Positions 23,072-24,277 of a stretch of 24,277 nt of DNA are shown here, in pieces. How positions within the stretch are numbered: position 1 is the first letter of the stretch; each line of letters starts with the position of its first letter. The position numbers were made by a program, and so were the translations under genes. Under the pieces are notes generated by a model, which was given only the letters and a program-made list of their open reading frames with translations, did no database searches and was not told the origin of the DNA. Source of the stretch: UBA1181 sp963631545 (GTDB taxonomy: Bacteria; Bacteroidota; Bacteroidia; Bacteroidales; Paludibacteraceae); NCBI GenBank assembly GCA_963631545.1, contig CAVGRN010000031.1, positions 1 through 24,277 on the forward strand. The letters are read 5' to 3'.

Positions 23072-24277
23072 ATGCAGGAAACGAATCGCATAGAGTTGAA
23101 GAGCGAATTGACATCCGAAGTGGATATCGAGAGGGAGGTTGTCGCCTTTTTGAACGCTACGGGTGGGTGCATCTATATTGGCGTTACTGATGAGGGTGTT
23201 GTGATTGGTGTGAATGACGCCGACGATTGTATGCTTCGTTTGAAAGATCGTATCAAGAATAACGTACAACCTTCTGCAATGGGACTTTTCGACATTTCGG
23301 TCGAGAAGATGGAGGGAAAGGATGTGGTAAAACTCCTTGTGGCTGGTGGCTCTGAAAAACCATATTATAAAGCCAAGTATGGAATGACCTCCAAAGGCGC
23401 GTTCGTTCGAGTTGGCACGGCCTCTGAACCGTTGCCTCAATCGCAGATTGACAAACTGTTTGCTACGCGGACGCGTCATTCTTTGGGACGAATTGTTTCT
23501 TTGCGGCAAGATTTGTCGTTTGAACAGTTGCGCATCTATTATGATGAGCATGGCAAGAGGTTGACTGACAATTTCCGTCGTACGTTAGAACTCCAAACAG
23601 AAGATGGCAAGTATAACTATGTAGCATATCTTTTGGCGGACGAGAACGGCAATTCTATGAAGGTAGCCAAATACTCAAGTCTTGATCGTTGCGATTTAAT
23701 TGAGAATAACGAGTACGGATATTGTTCGCTCATCAAGGCGACAAAAAGTATTCTGCAAAAATTGGACATAGAGAATAGAGTTTTCGCGCGAATTACACCG
23801 ATGGAGCGTATTGAAAAGCCGTTGTGGAGTAAGGTGGCACTGCGTGAAGCGGTTATTAATGCCATTGTTCATAACGATTATACGTTTGAAGTGCCGCCTA
23901 AGTTTGAGATATTTCCTGACAGATTGGAAATCACCTCAATGGGAGGATTACCTATTGGTATGTCGAAAGAGGAGTTCTTCGGGGGCATTTCGATACCACG
24001 CAATAAAGATTTAATGCGTATCTATCGTGATGTTGAACTTGTAGAATCTCTCGGTTCAGGCATTCCTCGTGTTCTCCAGACCTACAGTCCTGATTGTTTT
24101 CACTTTACAGAAAACTTTACACGAATCATTTTCCCAGCCGATCCAGAGGTGGTGGAATTGCTTCAAGAAGAGGATTTGAAGGATAATCCAGAGGGATTAC
24201 AGAAAAGTTCGGAGAAAAACGATAATGTGTCGGAGAAAATGTCGGAGAAAATGTCGGAGAAAATGTCGGAGAAAATG
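23072..24277 (+). CDS. AlbA_2 (Schlafen-type) / RecG-like GHKL domain protein, 3' truncated by the window
   Basis: The frame is open from the ATG at 23072 to the last base: 402 codons with no stop, so the C-terminus is missing. Residues about 5-125 form an AlbA_2 domain (ETNRIELKSEL near the start, then VVAFLNATGGCIYIGVTDEG), a putative nucleic-acid-binding fold. Residues about 255-345 contain the GHKL-like part seen in proteins labelled RecG-like or transcriptional regulator: ALREAVINAIVHNDY, GGLPIGMSKEEFF, IPRNKDL and LGSGIPRVL. No helicase motifs are present, so the RecG name is historical. After a charged linker it enters four SEKM repeats at the edge. In relatives such a Ser-Glu-Lys linker precedes a C-terminal winged-helix DNA-binding domain, which I expect just beyond the window. 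Likely role: DNA-binding regulator or defence-associated protein. Confidence 0.85.
   Translation, partial: MQETNRIELKSELTSEVDIEREVVAFLNATGGCIYIGVTDEGVVIGVNDADDCMLRLKDRIKNNVQPSAMGLFDISVEKMEGKDVVKLLVAGGSEKPYYKAKYGMTSKGAFVRVGTASEPLPQSQIDKLFATRTRHSLGRIVSLRQDLSFEQLRIYYDEHGKRLTDNFRRTLELQTEDGKYNYVAYLLADENGNSMKVAKYSSLDRCDLIENNEYGYCSLIKATKSILQKLDIENRVFARITPMERIEKPLWSKVALREAVINAIVHNDYTFEVPPKFEIFPDRLEITSMGGLPIGMSKEEFFGGISIPRNKDLMRIYRDVELVESLGSGIPRVLQTYSPDCFHFTENFTRIIFPADPEVVELLQEEDLKDNPEGLQKSSEKNDNVSEKMSEKMSEKMSEKM
24230..24277 (+). repeat. 12-bp tandem repeat TCGGAGAAAATG x4, continuing past the edge
   Basis: Four perfect copies of TCGGAGAAAATG fill 24230-24277 in frame and encode SEKM four times. A degenerate fifth copy, TCGGAGAAAAAC (SEKN), lies upstream at 24209-24220. 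The array reaches the window edge, so the true copy number is unknown. Perfect identity suggests recent slippage or expansion. Because the unit is four codons, copy changes would alter linker length without shifting the frame. Confidence 0.92.

Noticed and set aside
23072..24277. Naming the last gene recG
   Set aside because: No DEAD/helicase motifs are present. The RecG label for this family comes from an annotation tradition, whereas the visible domains are AlbA_2 and a GHKL-like region.

Overview
The window looks like chromosome of a Bacteroidales-type Bacteroidota. Four things point there: the gene run ftsX - DUF3098 - uppP - truB - queA, exact TAnnTTTG promoter boxes, starts without strong Shine-Dalgarno sites, and two secreted proteins ending in the type B sorting domain of the type IX secretion system (T9SS). 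Carrying T9SS cargo implies a T9SS-positive lineage, although no secretion machinery lies in the window. I cannot name a genus.

Layout, all genes on the + strand. (1) Bases 1-303 hold no complete gene, only a possible gene remnant at the left edge. (2) Bases 304-4048 are a tightly packed housekeeping operon: FtsX (division / peptidoglycan hydrolase control), a small DUF3098 membrane protein, UppP (undecaprenyl carrier recycling), TruB (tRNA pseudouridine 55) and QueA (queuosine synthesis). A strong hairpin follows. (3) After a long AT-rich leader, bases 4518-19601 hold two secreted proteins in tandem, 36 bp apart. The first is a giant of about 4,100 residues built from roughly 26 HYR/Ig-like modules. 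The second has 905 residues, with a lectin-like N-terminal region and five cysteine-containing repeats. Both end in T9SS type B C-terminal domains, and a textbook intrinsic terminator closes the pair. (4) Bases 19728-21533 encode the ribosome-associated GTPase TypA/BipA, with its own promoter. (5) From 21553 on the content is accessory: a hairpin, four 14-bp direct repeats spaced 32-33 bp, an AAA_14/DUF4143 ATPase, and an AlbA_2 (Schlafen-type) / RecG-like GHKL protein that runs off the right edge inside a perfect 12-bp tandem repeat.

The first block is conserved cell-envelope and tRNA maintenance. The second is probably a surface or extracellular adhesin/matrix system whose two products share an export route and probably a transcript. 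The right end resembles the variable regulatory or defence-like genes that Bacteroidota carry in many copies.

The least explained signals are the helically phased repeats that overlie the promoter region of the AAA_14 gene, and the two-level (module and super-module) repeat architecture of the giant protein. I found no tRNA, rRNA, CRISPR array, insertion sequence or integrase.
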